A DNA stretch of 64,000 nt from Sciscionella sediminilitoris. GTDB lineage: Bacteria > Actinomycetota > Actinomycetes > Mycobacteriales > Pseudonocardiaceae. Under the pieces are notes generated by a model. The model saw only the letters and a list, made by a program, of their open reading frames with translations. It was not told the origin of the DNA and made no database searches. Both the position numbers and the translations under genes were made by a program. The DNA lies in NCBI RefSeq assembly GCF_000737195.2, contig NZ_JALM01000013.1:124001-188000 (forward strand), given 5' to 3'. Shown one piece after another: positions 29,859 through 38,723 of this stretch. Position 1 is the stretch's first letter. Every line of letters starts with the position of its first letter.

Positions 29859-31079
29859 ATGAAGAACAGAACGGTACTGATCTCCGGGGCCGGGGTGGCC
29901 GGGCCCGCCCTCGCCTACTGGCTCCGCGCGCACGGTTTCGCGGTGACCGTGGTGGAACGTGCTCCGCAACCGCGGCTCGGCGGTCAGGCGATCGATGTCC
30001 GGGGAACGGCGCGCACGGTGCTCGAGCGGATGGGACTGCTCGACGCGGTGCGCGCGCACCACACCGGGGTACACGGCATTGCCTATGTGAACTCCCGTGG
30101 GCGGCACCTTGCGCGGATGAGCAATGCGGACTTCGGGGACGGCGGGGTGATCGCGGATCTGGAGATCGTGCGCGGCGATCTGGTCCGGCTGCTCACCGAG
30201 GCCGCGCAGGACGGTGTGGAATACCGCTACGGGGACACGATCACCGGGCTCACCGAGCGGGTGGACGGGGTGGAGGTGGAGTTCGCGAACGCCGCCACGC
30301 GGACCTTCGACCTCGTGGTGGGCGCGGACGGGACCGGTTCGCGGGTGCGCTCGCTAGCCTTCGGCCCGTACCGGGATTTCGTCGCCGACCGCGGGTACTA
30401 CACCTGCTATTTCCCGGCCCGGCTACGGCAACCGCTGCACGGTTGGGAGCTGTTCTACGGGCTGCCCGCGGGCAACGGTTTCCGCGGCCGGAACGCCGTG
30501 CTCTATCCGGTCGGGGACCAGGGCGAGGCGCGGGGCATGTTCGCCTTCGCCGGGCCGCAGCTGCCGCGGCAGCCCGAGACCACGGAGCAACGCCGCGCCC
30601 TGCTGCGCCGGGTCTATGCCGGGGCGGGCTGGGAGGTTCCGGATCTGCTCGGCCAGCTCGACGGGGAGGACGACATCTACCTGGCGAGGGCGGGCCGGGT
30701 ACGCATCGATTCCTACTCCCGCGGCCGGACCGTGCTGCTCGGGGATTCGGCCTTCGCCGGTTCCTTCGGGCTGGGCACGAGTACCTCGCTGGTGGGCGCC
30801 TACGTGCTCGCCGGGGAGCTGGCGCGGGCCGAGGGGGAGCACCGGCGCGCGTTCGCCGAGTACGAGCGGATCATGCGGCCCTTCGTACAGGCCGCGACGA
30901 CCGATCCGCCCGGCGGGGTGCGCGGATTCCTGCCGCCGAGCCGCATCGAGCTCGGCCTGCGCACGCTGTTCACCAGGGCGATGCCTTACCTGCCTGGAAA
31001 GGAGCGGTTCACCGGGGGAATCGCCGAGGCCGCGGACACGGTCACGCTGGCCGACTACGGGCTGCCCGTTCCGCGCTGA
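29859..31079 (+). CDS. FAD-dependent monooxygenase (aromatic hydroxylase/TetX-like)
   Basis: A 406-residue flavoprotein hydroxylase of the PHBH fold. The FAD motif is VLISGAGVAGPALAYWL at the N-terminus, DLVVGADGTGSRVR is near residues 145-160, and VLLGDSAFAGSFGLGTSTSL carries the second FAD contact. Family members hydroxylate aromatic compounds or inactivate tetracyclines and rifamycins with NAD(P)H and oxygen. The substrate here is unknown; the divergent TetR-type regulator suggests induction by the compound it modifies. I chose the ATG at 29859, right before the Rossmann strand, over a TTG 24 bases upstream. Confidence 0.88.
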   Translation: MKNRTVLISGAGVAGPALAYWLRAHGFAVTVVERAPQPRLGGQAIDVRGTARTVLERMGLLDAVRAHHTGVHGIAYVNSRGRHLARMSNADFGDGGVIADLEIVRGDLVRLLTEAAQDGVEYRYGDTITGLTERVDGVEVEFANAATRTFDLVVGADGTGSRVRSLAFGPYRDFVADRGYYTCYFPARLRQPLHGWELFYGLPAGNGFRGRNAVLYPVGDQGEARGMFAFAGPQLPRQPETTEQRRALLRRVYAGAGWEVPDLLGQLDGEDDIYLARAGRVRIDSYSRGRTVLLGDSAFAGSFGLGTSTSLVGAYVLAGELARAEGEHRRAFAEYERIMRPFVQAATTDPPGGVRGFLPPSRIELGLRTLFTRAMPYLPGKERFTGGIAEAADTVTLADYGLPVPR

Positions 31080-31082
31080 GGG

Positions 31083-31116
31083 TGGTGTCCGTGCGGGCGG
31101 TCCCGCACGGACACCA
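31083..31116 (+). terminator. Bidirectional terminator between monooxygenase and mscR
   Basis: TGGTGTCCGTGCGGG pairs with CCCGCACGGACACCA around a four-base loop. It occupies the 43-base gap between two convergent genes. Confidence 0.85.
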
Positions 31117-31122
31117 CACCGA

Positions 31123-32211
31123 TCAGAACATCACGACGCTGCGCAGTACCTCGCCGGAATGCATTTTCTCGAAGGCGGATTCCACATCGTCGATCCCGAT
31201 CTTCTCGGTGACGAACTTGTCCAGCGGCAGCCGTCCCTCGAGATACAGATCCACGAGCATCGGGAAATCGCGCGAGGGAAGGCAATCGCCGTACCACGAG
31301 GATTTCAGCGAACCACCGCGTTCGAAGAACCCGAGCAGTGGCATCTCGAGCTGCATCTCCGGAGTGGGGACGCCGACGAGTACCACGGTTCCCGCGAGAT
31401 CACGGGCGTGGAAGGCCTGTTTGTAGGTCTCCGGACGGCCGACCGCGTCGATGACCACGTCCGCACCGAAACCACCGGTGAGTTCCCGGATCGCCTCGAC
31501 CGGATCGCCGTCGGTCTTCGGGTTGACCGTGTGGGTCGCGCCGAGTTCGCGGGCCCAGCCGAGCTTCCGCTCGTCCAGGTCGACGGCGATGATCGGATTC
31601 GAGCCGGCGAGCCGGGCGCCCGCGATCGCGGCGTTGCCGACCCCGCCGCAGCCGATCACCGCGACCGAATCGCCGCGGCCGACCCCGCCGGTGTTGATGG
31701 CCGCACCCAGCCCGGCCATCACGCCGCAGCCGAGCAGCCCGGCCACTTCCGGCTCGGCACGCCGGTCCACCTTCGTGCACTGTCCACTGTGGACCAAAGT
31801 CTTCTCGGCGAACGCTCCGATCCCGAGTGCCGGGGAGAGCGCCGTGCCATCGGCGAGCTTCATCGGCTCGGCCGCGTTGAAGGTGTCGAAGCAGTACCAC
31901 GGCTTGCCGCGTTTGCATGCCCGGCAGACACCGCAGACCGCACGCCAGTTCAGGATGACGTAGTCACCGGGTTCCAGGTCGGCGACCCCCTCACCGACCT
32001 GTTCGACGACGCCCGCGGCTTCGTGCCCGAGCAGGAAGGGGTACTCGTCGGAAATACCGCCCAGTTTGTAGTGCAGGTCGGTATGGCAGACCCCGCAAGC
32101 GGAGATTTTGACGACCGCCTCACCGGGACCGGGATCAGGAATCTCGATCGTTTCGACGGTTGCCGGGGCGTCTTTTTCCCGTACTACGACACCCTTGACG
32201 TGTTGGGACAA
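31123..32211 (-). CDS. mscR: S-(hydroxymethyl)mycothiol dehydrogenase
   Basis: A 362-residue zinc alcohol dehydrogenase that oxidises the mycothiol-formaldehyde adduct (and reduces S-nitrosomycothiol) in detoxification. Catalytic zinc ligands lie in [11 protein letters not shown] and LGHEAAG; the structural zinc set is [15 protein letters not shown]; the NAD site is [14 protein letters not shown]. The sequence agrees closely with the mycothiol-dependent class III group (MscR/AdhE2). Mycothiol is made only by actinobacteria, which supports the taxonomic call. The start is a TTG at 32211, with AAGGAG about 10 bases upstream. It stands alone, with terminators on both sides. Confidence 0.93.
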   Translation of the reverse strand: MSQHVKGVVVREKDAPATVETIEIPDPGPGEAVVKISACGVCHTDLHYKLGGISDEYPFLLGHEAAGVVEQVGEGVADLEPGDYVILNWRAVCGVCRACKRGKPWYCFDTFNAAEPMKLADGTALSPALGIGAFAEKTLVHSGQCTKVDRRAEPEVAGLLGCGVMAGLGAAINTGGVGRGDSVAVIGCGGVGNAAIAGARLAGSNPIIAVDLDERKLGWARELGATHTVNPKTDGDPVEAIRELTGGFGADVVIDAVGRPETYKQAFHARDLAGTVVLVGVPTPEMQLEMPLLGFFERGGSLKSSWYGDCLPSRDFPMLVDLYLEGRLPLDKFVTEKIGIDDVESAFEKMHSGEVLRSVVMF

Positions 32212-32268
32212 CGATGACCAGCTCCTTGATTAGCAGGTACGCATGCCCGCATATGATCACCGACACAC

Positions 32269-32314
32269 CGGTGGCCGGGCAACCCGTGAATGCCACGGAT
32301 TTGCCCGGCCACCG
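32269..32314 (-). terminator. Terminator downstream of the C39-like gene
   Basis: CGGTGGCCGGGCAA pairs with TTGCCCGGCCACCG (14 bp) around an 18-base loop. It lies between the stop of the C39-like gene and the start of mscR, both on the minus strand. Confidence 0.78.
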
Positions 32315-32363
32315 AATCGTCCCGGCCAGGCGGTTCGGGGGGCAGCACCCGGCCGGGGAGTTT

Positions 32364-33629
32364 CTAGGGGATCGACCATCCCTTCGGCGTGTAGATGTAG
32401 GCCGTTCCGCCGCTTCCGGAGGCGAGCTTGCCGTCCGCGTCATGGCGCTTGGTGCGCAGCCAGATGTTCTCGAAGGCGTGCCTCGGGTACACGTGGCGCA
32501 CCGCCTTGTCGTTCGGGCTCGCCGGATCGTTGGCGATCACGTCGCCGTTCCCGGTGAAGCCGATGACGACCATCAGATGTCCCGCGGTGCCGTAGCCCGC
32601 CCCGGGCAGTTCGGACTCCAGGAAGGACTGCGAGGTGATCACCGGGACCCCGGCGCGCACATAGCGTTCGAGTTCGTTGAGCGAAGTCAACCGGGTCACG
32701 TGCGCGGAGAGTCCGTAGCGGCCCGCGTAGGCGGCGTTGAACGACCAGTTCCCGGTGCCCTGATACGCGGTGTCGTAGGTGTAGCGCGCCGCGTAGTCCA
32801 CGGTCGGATCCTGGTGCGGGCGCGGAATCCAGCGCATCTCGGCGGGAGACGGGCGGTGCCCCCAGTACTCGACGACCATCTCGGTCGATGTCGGGCTGCA
32901 CCAGGCCTCGCCACCGCCGTCGTACTGCGGGAAATCGCCCTTGTGAACGTCCTGCGAGTAGCGCGGCACCTGCAGCTCGACTCCGCGCGCGACGCCCGGC
33001 TTCGACGGCGGAACCTCGAACCGCGGCGGGACCGCCGAGGCCATCGCGCCGAGCAGGGACACGCTCGGTTTCGCCGTGGTGCCCGCGGCGCGGTAGAGCG
33101 AGACCCGCAACTGGTACGAGCCGACCCGCACCCCGTCCGCGGCGGAGAAAGTGTCGGTGTCCACCGAACCGACCGCGTCGGACTGGTCCTTGACGCTGGT
33201 GCGCTTGATGTCGGTGTCCCCGGAGGCCCAGCGGCCCATCGAGTACCAGCCGCCGGTGCGCCCATCGGTACCGGTGACCCGCAGCCCGACCTCCAGCCAG
33301 GTGCCCTTCGGTGTGCGCGCGTTCCACGAGGTGACGATCTGGTCGGCGGAGACACCGGGGGAGTAACGCGGCGAGGTCCAGTTCGCGGACTCGTAGCGGT
33401 GCCCCTCGTAGTCCCGGCTGCCGGTCGGCTTCGCGAACGCGATCCGGTCTCCTTCGGCGCGCACTCCGTCCGCGTGCCCCTGCGCGAAACCGCGTGCCGA
33501 GGCCCACTGGTGGTAGTCGACCGTTCGCTGCTGTGCGAGGGCCTGACCGGTCATGGCGCTCGTGGCGAGCAGCACCGCACCGAGCAGGGTGAGCAGAACT
33601 CTTCTCGCACGCATGCGGGTGATTTTCAC
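32364..33629 (-). CDS. Secreted C39-like cysteine peptidase
   Basis: A 421-residue exported protein. Residues 1-33 are a Sec signal peptide (RRVLLTLLGAVLLATSA, ending QALA). Residues 35-215 are a beta-rich region of unknown role. Residues 220-400 are a papain-fold C39_2-type peptidase: Cys244 in GEAWCSPTSTEM, His351 in AGHLMVVIGF and Asp in ANDPAS form a plausible triad. Unlike bacteriocin ABC exporters it has no transporter. It may cut extracellular proteins or peptides. The start may be the GTG at 33629 or the ATG at 33614. It follows the hotdog gene by 29 bases on the same strand. Confidence 0.85.
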   Translation of the reverse strand: MKITRMRARRVLLTLLGAVLLATSAMTGQALAQQRTVDYHQWASARGFAQGHADGVRAEGDRIAFAKPTGSRDYEGHRYESANWTSPRYSPGVSADQIVTSWNARTPKGTWLEVGLRVTGTDGRTGGWYSMGRWASGDTDIKRTSVKDQSDAVGSVDTDTFSAADGVRVGSYQLRVSLYRAAGTTAKPSVSLLGAMASAVPPRFEVPPSKPGVARGVELQVPRYSQDVHKGDFPQYDGGGEAWCSPTSTEMVVEYWGHRPSPAEMRWIPRPHQDPTVDYAARYTYDTAYQGTGNWSFNAAYAGRYGLSAHVTRLTSLNELERYVRAGVPVITSQSFLESELPGAGYGTAGHLMVVIGFTGNGDVIANDPASPNDKAVRHVYPRHAFENIWLRTKRHDADGKLASGSGGTAYIYTPKGWSIP

Positions 33630-33658
33630 CCAGCACGCGCGCGCTGTAAACAGTTCGC

Positions 33659-34066
33659 CTACAAGACGGCCTGGGTTTGCGTCACCTTCGCGACGAGTTT
33701 CCCGTCATCGTCACGGATTTCGGTTTCCACGACCACGAAGCGTTTCCCCGTGTGCAGTGCCCCGGCCGTCGCGTTCGCCGATTTCCCGGGGCGCAGGAAA
33801 TTCGTCTTGGACTCCACGGTCGCGGTTCCCGAGCCCGGGGACCTGGTCTCGATGTTCGCCATCGCGCACATCGCGCCGACGGTGTCCGCGAGCGCCATCA
33901 GCGCGCCGCCGTGGAAGATGCCACCCGCCGTGCACAGCCGGTCCTGCCAGGGCAACCGGGCGCGTACCTGCTCCGGTGTGTTGACGATCACCTCGATACC
34001 GAGGTGCCCCGCGAAGGGGATGAGCTGGTGCAGCGCCTCGGTCGCCTGCGCGTCGACCTGGTCCAT
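33659..34066 (-). CDS. PaaI-type hotdog-fold thioesterase
   Basis: A 135-residue hotdog protein. The catalytic helix segment GGIFHGGALMALADTVGAMCA matches PaaI/YiiD-type acyl-CoA thioesterases, which hydrolyse CoA esters of aromatic or short acyl groups. Later strands (GSGTATVESKTNFLRPG, KRFVVVETEIRDDDGKL) complete the fold. The ATG at 34066 has GAGGAGG just upstream, which fixes the start. The gene is divergent from the unrecognised protein at 34130 and upstream of the C39-like peptidase; there is no clear functional link. Confidence 0.86.
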   Translation of the reverse strand: MDQVDAQATEALHQLIPFAGHLGIEVIVNTPEQVRARLPWQDRLCTAGGIFHGGALMALADTVGAMCAMANIETRSPGSGTATVESKTNFLRPGKSANATAGALHTGKRFVVVETEIRDDDGKLVAKVTQTQAVL

Positions 34067-34129
34067 TACGCCTCCTCGAACGGGTGGGAGTGGCACACGG
34101 GCGGGGTGCCGGTCATTACCGTAGTGCGT

Positions 34130-34720
34130 ATGGAGCCTGACACCGCGTTGTCGCCCGATGGGTTCGCCGCGGAGTTCCTGCGCCGAGCGGCGAGCCCGGA
34201 CCGGATCGCCGCGATCGTGCGCGACCTCGTCGGTGATCACATCGAGTTCGGCCCGGTTCCGGTGGGCCCGGGTGGGATCGCCACCGCGAAGGCGACCGGG
34301 AAGGTGCGGTTCGTGCACGGTGAGCCGCGCGGCGGTGACGGGACCCGGGTCGACGTGCACACCGAGGTGGATGTGCACATCAGCGTGCGGGTGGCCGGAC
34401 GGACCGTGCGGTTCGAGGCGCTGATGCTCAACACGAACCGGATCACCCTGCGGCTGGTCGCCCCGCTGCTGATCGTCATCGACATCGCGGAGATGGCCGA
34501 GGAGGACATCTCCCTGCAGCTGGCGCTGCCCGGCATGGTGGCGCGCACCCTGCAGCGGGTGGGCAACGTGGACGCCGAGGTGCGCGAACACACCAAGGGC
34601 TACATCGACCGGCTGGTGCGCTCCGAGCGGGCCGCGGCGCTGATGCGGATCGATATCGGCAGGCTCATCGATCAGGCCTGGTCCTCCGGGCTGGTCCTGG
34701 ACGGCCTGCACAAGGACTAG
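34130..34720 (+). CDS. Conserved hypothetical protein
   Basis: A 196-residue soluble protein that I do not recognise. The N-terminal third is helical, the middle is beta-rich (ATGKVRFVHGEP, RVDVHTEVDVHISVRVAGRT, LMLNTNRITLRLVAPLLIVI), and the C-terminal third is helical and charged (NVDAEVREHTKGYIDRLVRS). The layout suggests a single mixed domain. Codon use matches the surroundings, so it is a real gene. The ATG at 34130 is the likely start; a GTG six bases earlier is also in frame. The stop is 9 bases from a convergent small ORF. Confidence 0.72.
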   Translation: MEPDTALSPDGFAAEFLRRAASPDRIAAIVRDLVGDHIEFGPVPVGPGGIATAKATGKVRFVHGEPRGGDGTRVDVHTEVDVHISVRVAGRTVRFEALMLNTNRITLRLVAPLLIVIDIAEMAEEDISLQLALPGMVARTLQRVGNVDAEVREHTKGYIDRLVRSERAAALMRIDIGRLIDQAWSSGLVLDGLHKD

Positions 34721-34729
34721 CGGCCCGTG

Positions 34730-34882
34730 TCATTCCCGCAGCGGGCTGCGGCTCTGGTCCGGCTCGGCGATGTATACCCGTGAGGTCCGCGCCAGCGCCC
34801 AGTGCAGGACGTCCCGGAAGAATTCGGATTCGAAGGTGTCTCCCTCGGCTTCATCGTCCGCATCGTCTGGTAGCCAGTCCAT
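34730..34882 (-). CDS. Small acidic ORF, possibly the 3' half of a frameshifted gene
   Basis: A 50-codon ORF, MDWLPDDADDEAEGDTFESE followed by a helical stretch RDVLHWALARTSRVYIAEPD. Codon third positions are GC-rich, as in real genes here. It overlaps the end of another small ORF (34851-35009) in a different frame. It has no ribosome site of its own. It may be a short protein or the continuation of the upstream ORF after a frameshift. I do not recognise it. Confidence 0.4.
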   Translation of the reverse strand: MDWLPDDADDEAEGDTFESEFFRDVLHWALARTSRVYIAEPDQSRSPLRE

Positions 34883-35009
34883 CCGCCAGCACGTGCGCCC
34901 AGATCTGGCCCGGGCCAGGGCGTGGCTGCGCGGCATTCCCGGACTCGCTCGCCTCGTCGTGCGGGTCGTCGGGATTTCCCCAACGGAACCACGCCTTTCC
35001 GGTAGCCAT
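34851..35009 (-). CDS. Small ORF downstream of the metallophosphoesterase
   Basis: A 52-codon ORF beginning MATGKAWFRWGNPDDPHDEA. GC-rich third positions hold until about codon 42 (ending WAHVLA) and then give way to rare codons such as AGA and CGA. The loss of coding character begins where the next frame (34730-34882) gains it, so the two may be one roughly 95-residue gene broken by a frameshift near 34880. It lies 25 bases after the metallophosphoesterase stop on the same strand. Confidence 0.4.
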   Translation of the reverse strand: MATGKAWFRWGNPDDPHDEASESGNAAQPRPGPGQIWAHVLADGLATRRCGR

Positions 35010-35034
35010 GCGCTGATGGCGGTCGTCCGATCGC

Positions 35035-36783
35035 TCAGCGACCGGACTTTCGCGCGCCGAGCGGATCGGTCAGCAGCAGCTCGGTGTTGTGGTCCTTCGC
35101 GGCGCCGAGGAAGTCCTGATCGCGGTGAATGTCGTTGTAGGCGAGTTCGCGGTACAGCGAGGCGAGCCCACGGGGACTGGTGTCCGCGTAGTTCGTCTCG
35201 TACGGGCTCTCCGCCTCGATCAGCGTGGTGAACAGCGAGAGGGTGCCGTCGCCGTTGTCGGCGAGCTCGATGATCCGCGCATGGTGCGGGTAGTCCACGT
35301 GCGAGGCGGTGTTGATCTCCCAGAATCCCTGCTCCGGCCGGTCTCCGGGACGCGGGCTGATCTCGTTGCGGTGGGTGTGCCCGTTGACCCAGGCCAGCAC
35401 GTTGGGGAAGCGGTGCAACAGGGCGAGGAGCTCGGCCCCGGTGTGCCGTTTCTCGAACAGCCGCTCGGGATCGGGCACGCCGTTGTCCATGGTGTCCGAG
35501 GTGTGGTGGCTGAACAACAGGAAATACGTATCGCTCGCGTCCTGTTTGACGAGTTTCCCCTCGGAATCGTAATAGCGGGAACTTCCCTTGGTGAGCACCC
35601 GTTCGATCCACTCGAATTGCGCGGTGCCGATGGCGCCGTTCACGAATCCGGCGCGGCAGGTGGAATCCATGCTGATCCCGACAACGCCTTCGGCGATGGG
35701 GAACGTGTAGTACCCGGAATTCTCCTCGACATTGCGTTCGCTGAAACCGTGCCCGAACGGACCCTTTCCGGTGACCTCGTCCGCGAGATGCGCGCTGACG
35801 AATTCCTTCGGGGTGAACGGTTTTCTGCGTTCATCGGCGGCGACCACCCGGATCGGCCCGTCCAGATGCGGCAGGGCGTCCGCGGCGGCGCGCGGATTCT
35901 CCCGCATGGCACCGGCCAGTTTCTCGGCCTCGCTGCTCGAGGAAAGTCCTTCGAGTTTCAGCGTTCCGGTGTAGATCGCGTCCACGAAGGGGAGTCCCGG
36001 CGGGAGGGTTCCGGAAACGCTGTCGTCGTGATTCCCGAACACCGCGTACCACGGAATGCGCAGTCCGGGGCTTTCGAATTGCTGGATGGCCGTGGAAAGC
36101 AGGTGCGGGAGATACGGGAATCCCTTGTCCTTGTACATGTCCTTCACGGAATTCCCGGGATTCCAGTACAGCGTGGCGCCGGAATTCTGCACGCCCTCGT
36201 ATTCGCCCGCGTTCCCGGTGTTCGGCACGATGGTCCCGCCGGAGAGCATGCTCAGATACCAGTCGAGCTCGATTCGCTCGTGGTTGTCGGTGTTGTCCCC
36301 GGTGCACACCACGAAATCGGGTGCCCGCCCGGTGAACGGTCCGGTGGTCAGCGAGTTGACCCGGCGCACCAGGGAGGTCCCGCCCTGTGTCGTCAGTGTC
36401 TCGTGTGGACGGTGCGCGGATCCGGTGAACGGATGCAGGTATTCGAACCGCATCGGGCTCTGCGCGTCCACGATGTGGATGTCGGTGAACTGCACGAAAC
36501 TGGCCAGCGCCCGGCGGCGGTCATCGCGGCCGCTCGCGCCGGTGCTCAGGTCGGTGCGGGTGACCAACGGCCAGCCCGGGCCCGCGGTCAGCGTGCGATA
36601 GCCGGAGTTCCCCTGCTGGGTCGCGACCGTCTCCAGGGTCGTGCCCGCCGGAGCGATCGCCCGGCGCCGGGTTTCCCGCAGCGCCCGGTCCAGCCCCGCC
36701 GCCCCCGCCGTTCCCCCGAAGGTCAATGCCGCGGCGGCCGCACCACCCGTGGCGAGAAACCGCCGCCTACTCACCGGATCCAT
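35035..36783 (-). CDS. TAT-exported metallophosphoesterase, TIGR03767-type
   Basis: A 582-residue exported phosphoesterase. The N-terminus is a Tat signal (VSRRRFLATGGAAAAALTFG). Calcineurin-type metal motifs appear in order: VQFTDIHIVDAQ, VVCTGDNTDNHE, AVFGNHDDS, LLFSHHTSD and VNGHTHRNE. The length and the insertion between GDNTDN and GNHD fit the actinobacterial family TIGR03767. The likely role is release of phosphate from extracellular esters; the exact substrate is unknown. It follows the NUDIX gene by 51 bases on the same strand and may be at the end of the fbiA-fbiB-nudix transcript. Confidence 0.88.
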   Translation of the reverse strand: MDPVSRRRFLATGGAAAAALTFGGTAGAAGLDRALRETRRRAIAPAGTTLETVATQQGNSGYRTLTAGPGWPLVTRTDLSTGASGRDDRRRALASFVQFTDIHIVDAQSPMRFEYLHPFTGSAHRPHETLTTQGGTSLVRRVNSLTTGPFTGRAPDFVVCTGDNTDNHERIELDWYLSMLSGGTIVPNTGNAGEYEGVQNSGATLYWNPGNSVKDMYKDKGFPYLPHLLSTAIQQFESPGLRIPWYAVFGNHDDSVSGTLPPGLPFVDAIYTGTLKLEGLSSSSEAEKLAGAMRENPRAAADALPHLDGPIRVVAADERRKPFTPKEFVSAHLADEVTGKGPFGHGFSERNVEENSGYYTFPIAEGVVGISMDSTCRAGFVNGAIGTAQFEWIERVLTKGSSRYYDSEGKLVKQDASDTYFLLFSHHTSDTMDNGVPDPERLFEKRHTGAELLALLHRFPNVLAWVNGHTHRNEISPRPGDRPEQGFWEINTASHVDYPHHARIIELADNGDGTLSLFTTLIEAESPYETNYADTSPRGLASLYRELAYNDIHRDQDFLGAAKDHNTELLLTDPLGARKSGR

Positions 36784-36834
36784 GTGTTCACCCCTTCGTT
36801 CCGGGGTAATTCTGTCCAGCGCGTTTGCGGGCGT

Positions 36835-37371
36835 CTACCACCACATGGCCGAACGGGCGGCCTCCGCGAGGGCGCTCACCTCGGTGCCGGGCAGCGCGTC
36901 CAGCGGCCACCAGCGAAGGTCGTCGGATTCCTCGCTGCGCACCGCCTGCGCGCCGGACGGGGCACGCACCAGGTAGCGCACGTCGAAGTGCCGCGTCGGC
37001 ACCCCGAGCGAGCAGGTGACCGGGTGCACGTCGATGTGCACCGGCTCCTTGGAGATCTCCAGCCCGGTGATCGAGGATTCCTCGCTCGCCTCGCGCAGTG
37101 CGGCCGCGCGCAGATTCTCGTCCCCGGGCTCGCAGTGCCCGCCGAGCTGCAGCCAGGCGCCGACCCTCGGGTGCAGGGTCAGCAGCGTGTCGGTGCCCCC
37201 GGCGTCCACCACGAGTGCCGATGCGGTGATGTGCCCCGCCGCGCACTCGCGGGCGCAGGAGTCCTCGCGTGCCTCGAGGAACCCGAGAAACGCCTCGCGC
37301 AGCGATTCCTGGCCGCGCGATTCCGGACGCCAGTCCCGCAGGGTGGCCAGCGCGTCGGCGCGCACGTTCAC
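36835..37371 (-). CDS. NUDIX hydrolase
   Basis: A 178-residue NUDIX protein that would cleave a nucleoside diphosphate linked to another group. The NUDIX box is complete: [16 protein letters not shown] then REASEES, fitting GX5EX7REUXEE. An N-terminal helical part precedes the fold and [19 protein letters not shown] follows it. The GTG at 37371 overlaps the fbiB stop by four bases (GTGA), so it is translationally coupled to coenzyme F420 genes. A NUDIX gene is often placed after fbiB in actinobacteria, but its substrate is not established. Confidence 0.87.
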   Translation of the reverse strand: MNVRADALATLRDWRPESRGQESLREAFLGFLEAREDSCARECAAGHITASALVVDAGGTDTLLTLHPRVGAWLQLGGHCEPGDENLRAAALREASEESSITGLEISKEPVHIDVHPVTCSLGVPTRHFDVRYLVRAPSGAQAVRSEESDDLRWWPLDALPGTEVSALAEAARSAMWW

Positions 37372-38723
37372 AGCTCGACCAGCCCCTTCGTGGTGTCCTT
37401 CGGCGGCCGTGGTTCGAGTGGTCCATCGGCCGGGTACCCGACCGCGACCGCGCCGAGCGGGGTCCAGTCCGCGGGCAGCTCGAGCACCTCGCGCACCACC
37501 TCCGGGGCGAAGATCGTGGAGGACACCCAGCAGGAGCCGATCTCGTGCGCGGCGAGGGAAACGAGCAGTCCCTGCACCGCGGCGGCACCCGCGACCGAGA
37601 ACATGCTCGCCTCGGCGTGCTGGCGGCGCTCGTCGGGATAGGCGTGCGCGCCATCGGGCACCCAGAAGGGCAACACGAGTTCCGGGGCCTCGTAGAGCAT
37701 CCGGCCGCGTTCGGTGCGCCGCCGCGCCCACTCCGGATCACGCCCGTCCTGTTCGACGAGATCGGTGACCCAGGCCTCGCGCATCGCGTCCAGCAACCGC
37801 ACGCGTTTCCCGGCCGAGCGCAGCCACACGAACCGCGCCGGGAAGGTGTGGTGCGGGGCCGGGGCGGACAGCGCGGAACCGATCGCGGTCCGGATGTCGG
37901 CCTCGGGCACCGGATCCGGCGCGAAGGAGCGCACCGAACGCCGGGTGAGCACGGCCTCCTTGCGGCCCTTGGCGATCGCTTCGGCGGTGCCGAGGGAGAA
38001 CAGATCCTCGTCGACCGGCCGGATCAGCTCGCGCGCGGTCGATCCGTCGTCCGGCAGTGCGAGTCCGCGCACCACCGCCACCGGCACCCCGTGCAGTTTG
38101 CCCTTGACCAGATCCCCGGCCGCGGCCAGTTCGTCGGCCACCGCGACCTCGGTGACCGCGAGTTCATTGCCGTGCTTGTCCACCTGGCCCGCGTAACGGT
38201 GCAGCACTTCGAGGCCCGCCGAACCGATCGCCGCGTCCGTCTGCCCGACCCGCCAGGTTCGGCCCATGGTGTCGGTGACGACCACGCCGACCCGGACCCC
38301 GAGCCGTTCGGCGATCGCGGTGCGCAGCAGTGCCGCCGAGGCGTCCGGATCCCGGGGCAGCAGCGCGATTTCGCCACGGTCCACATTGGACGCGTCCACC
38401 CCGGCCGCCGCCTGCACGATGCCGAGTTTGTTCTGGGTGATACGGGTGTTCTTGATCTGCGCGACCACCCGGGTGGATTCCTCGGAGACCAGTTGCCTGC
38501 GCAGTTCCTCGCGTTCCTCCGGATCCTGCGGCGCGGTGACCAGTCGTCCCTCCACTTTGGACACGACCTTGCTCGTCACGACGAGGATGTCCCCGTCGGC
38601 GAGCCAGTCCGCGGCCGTGCAGATCGCCTCGGCCAGATCATCGCCGGGACGCAGTTCACCGATCCCGTGCACGCCGAACAGCTGGACCGGGCCGCCTGCC
38701 GCGTGCTCGAAGATCTCAGCCAA
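37368..38723 (-). CDS. fbiB: Bifunctional F420:L-glutamate ligase / dehydro-F420-0 reductase FbiB
   Basis: A 451-residue two-domain enzyme. Residues 1-240 are a CofE-type F420-0:gamma-L-glutamate ligase ([56 protein letters not shown]). Residues 250-450 are a nitroreductase-fold domain that binds FMN and F420 ([33 protein letters not shown]). The actinobacterial FbiB reduces dehydro-F420-0 and adds the polyglutamate tail. I chose the TTG at 38723 because GGAGG lies six bases upstream; a TTG at 38729 is also possible. It overlaps fbiA by eight bases. Confidence 0.94.
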   Translation of the reverse strand: MAEIFEHAAGGPVQLFGVHGIGELRPGDDLAEAICTAADWLADGDILVVTSKVVSKVEGRLVTAPQDPEEREELRRQLVSEESTRVVAQIKNTRITQNKLGIVQAAAGVDASNVDRGEIALLPRDPDASAALLRTAIAERLGVRVGVVVTDTMGRTWRVGQTDAAIGSAGLEVLHRYAGQVDKHGNELAVTEVAVADELAAAGDLVKGKLHGVPVAVVRGLALPDDGSTARELIRPVDEDLFSLGTAEAIAKGRKEAVLTRRSVRSFAPDPVPEADIRTAIGSALSAPAPHHTFPARFVWLRSAGKRVRLLDAMREAWVTDLVEQDGRDPEWARRRTERGRMLYEAPELVLPFWVPDGAHAYPDERRQHAEASMFSVAGAAAVQGLLVSLAAHEIGSCWVSSTIFAPEVVREVLELPADWTPLGAVAVGYPADGPLEPRPPKDTTKGLVEL

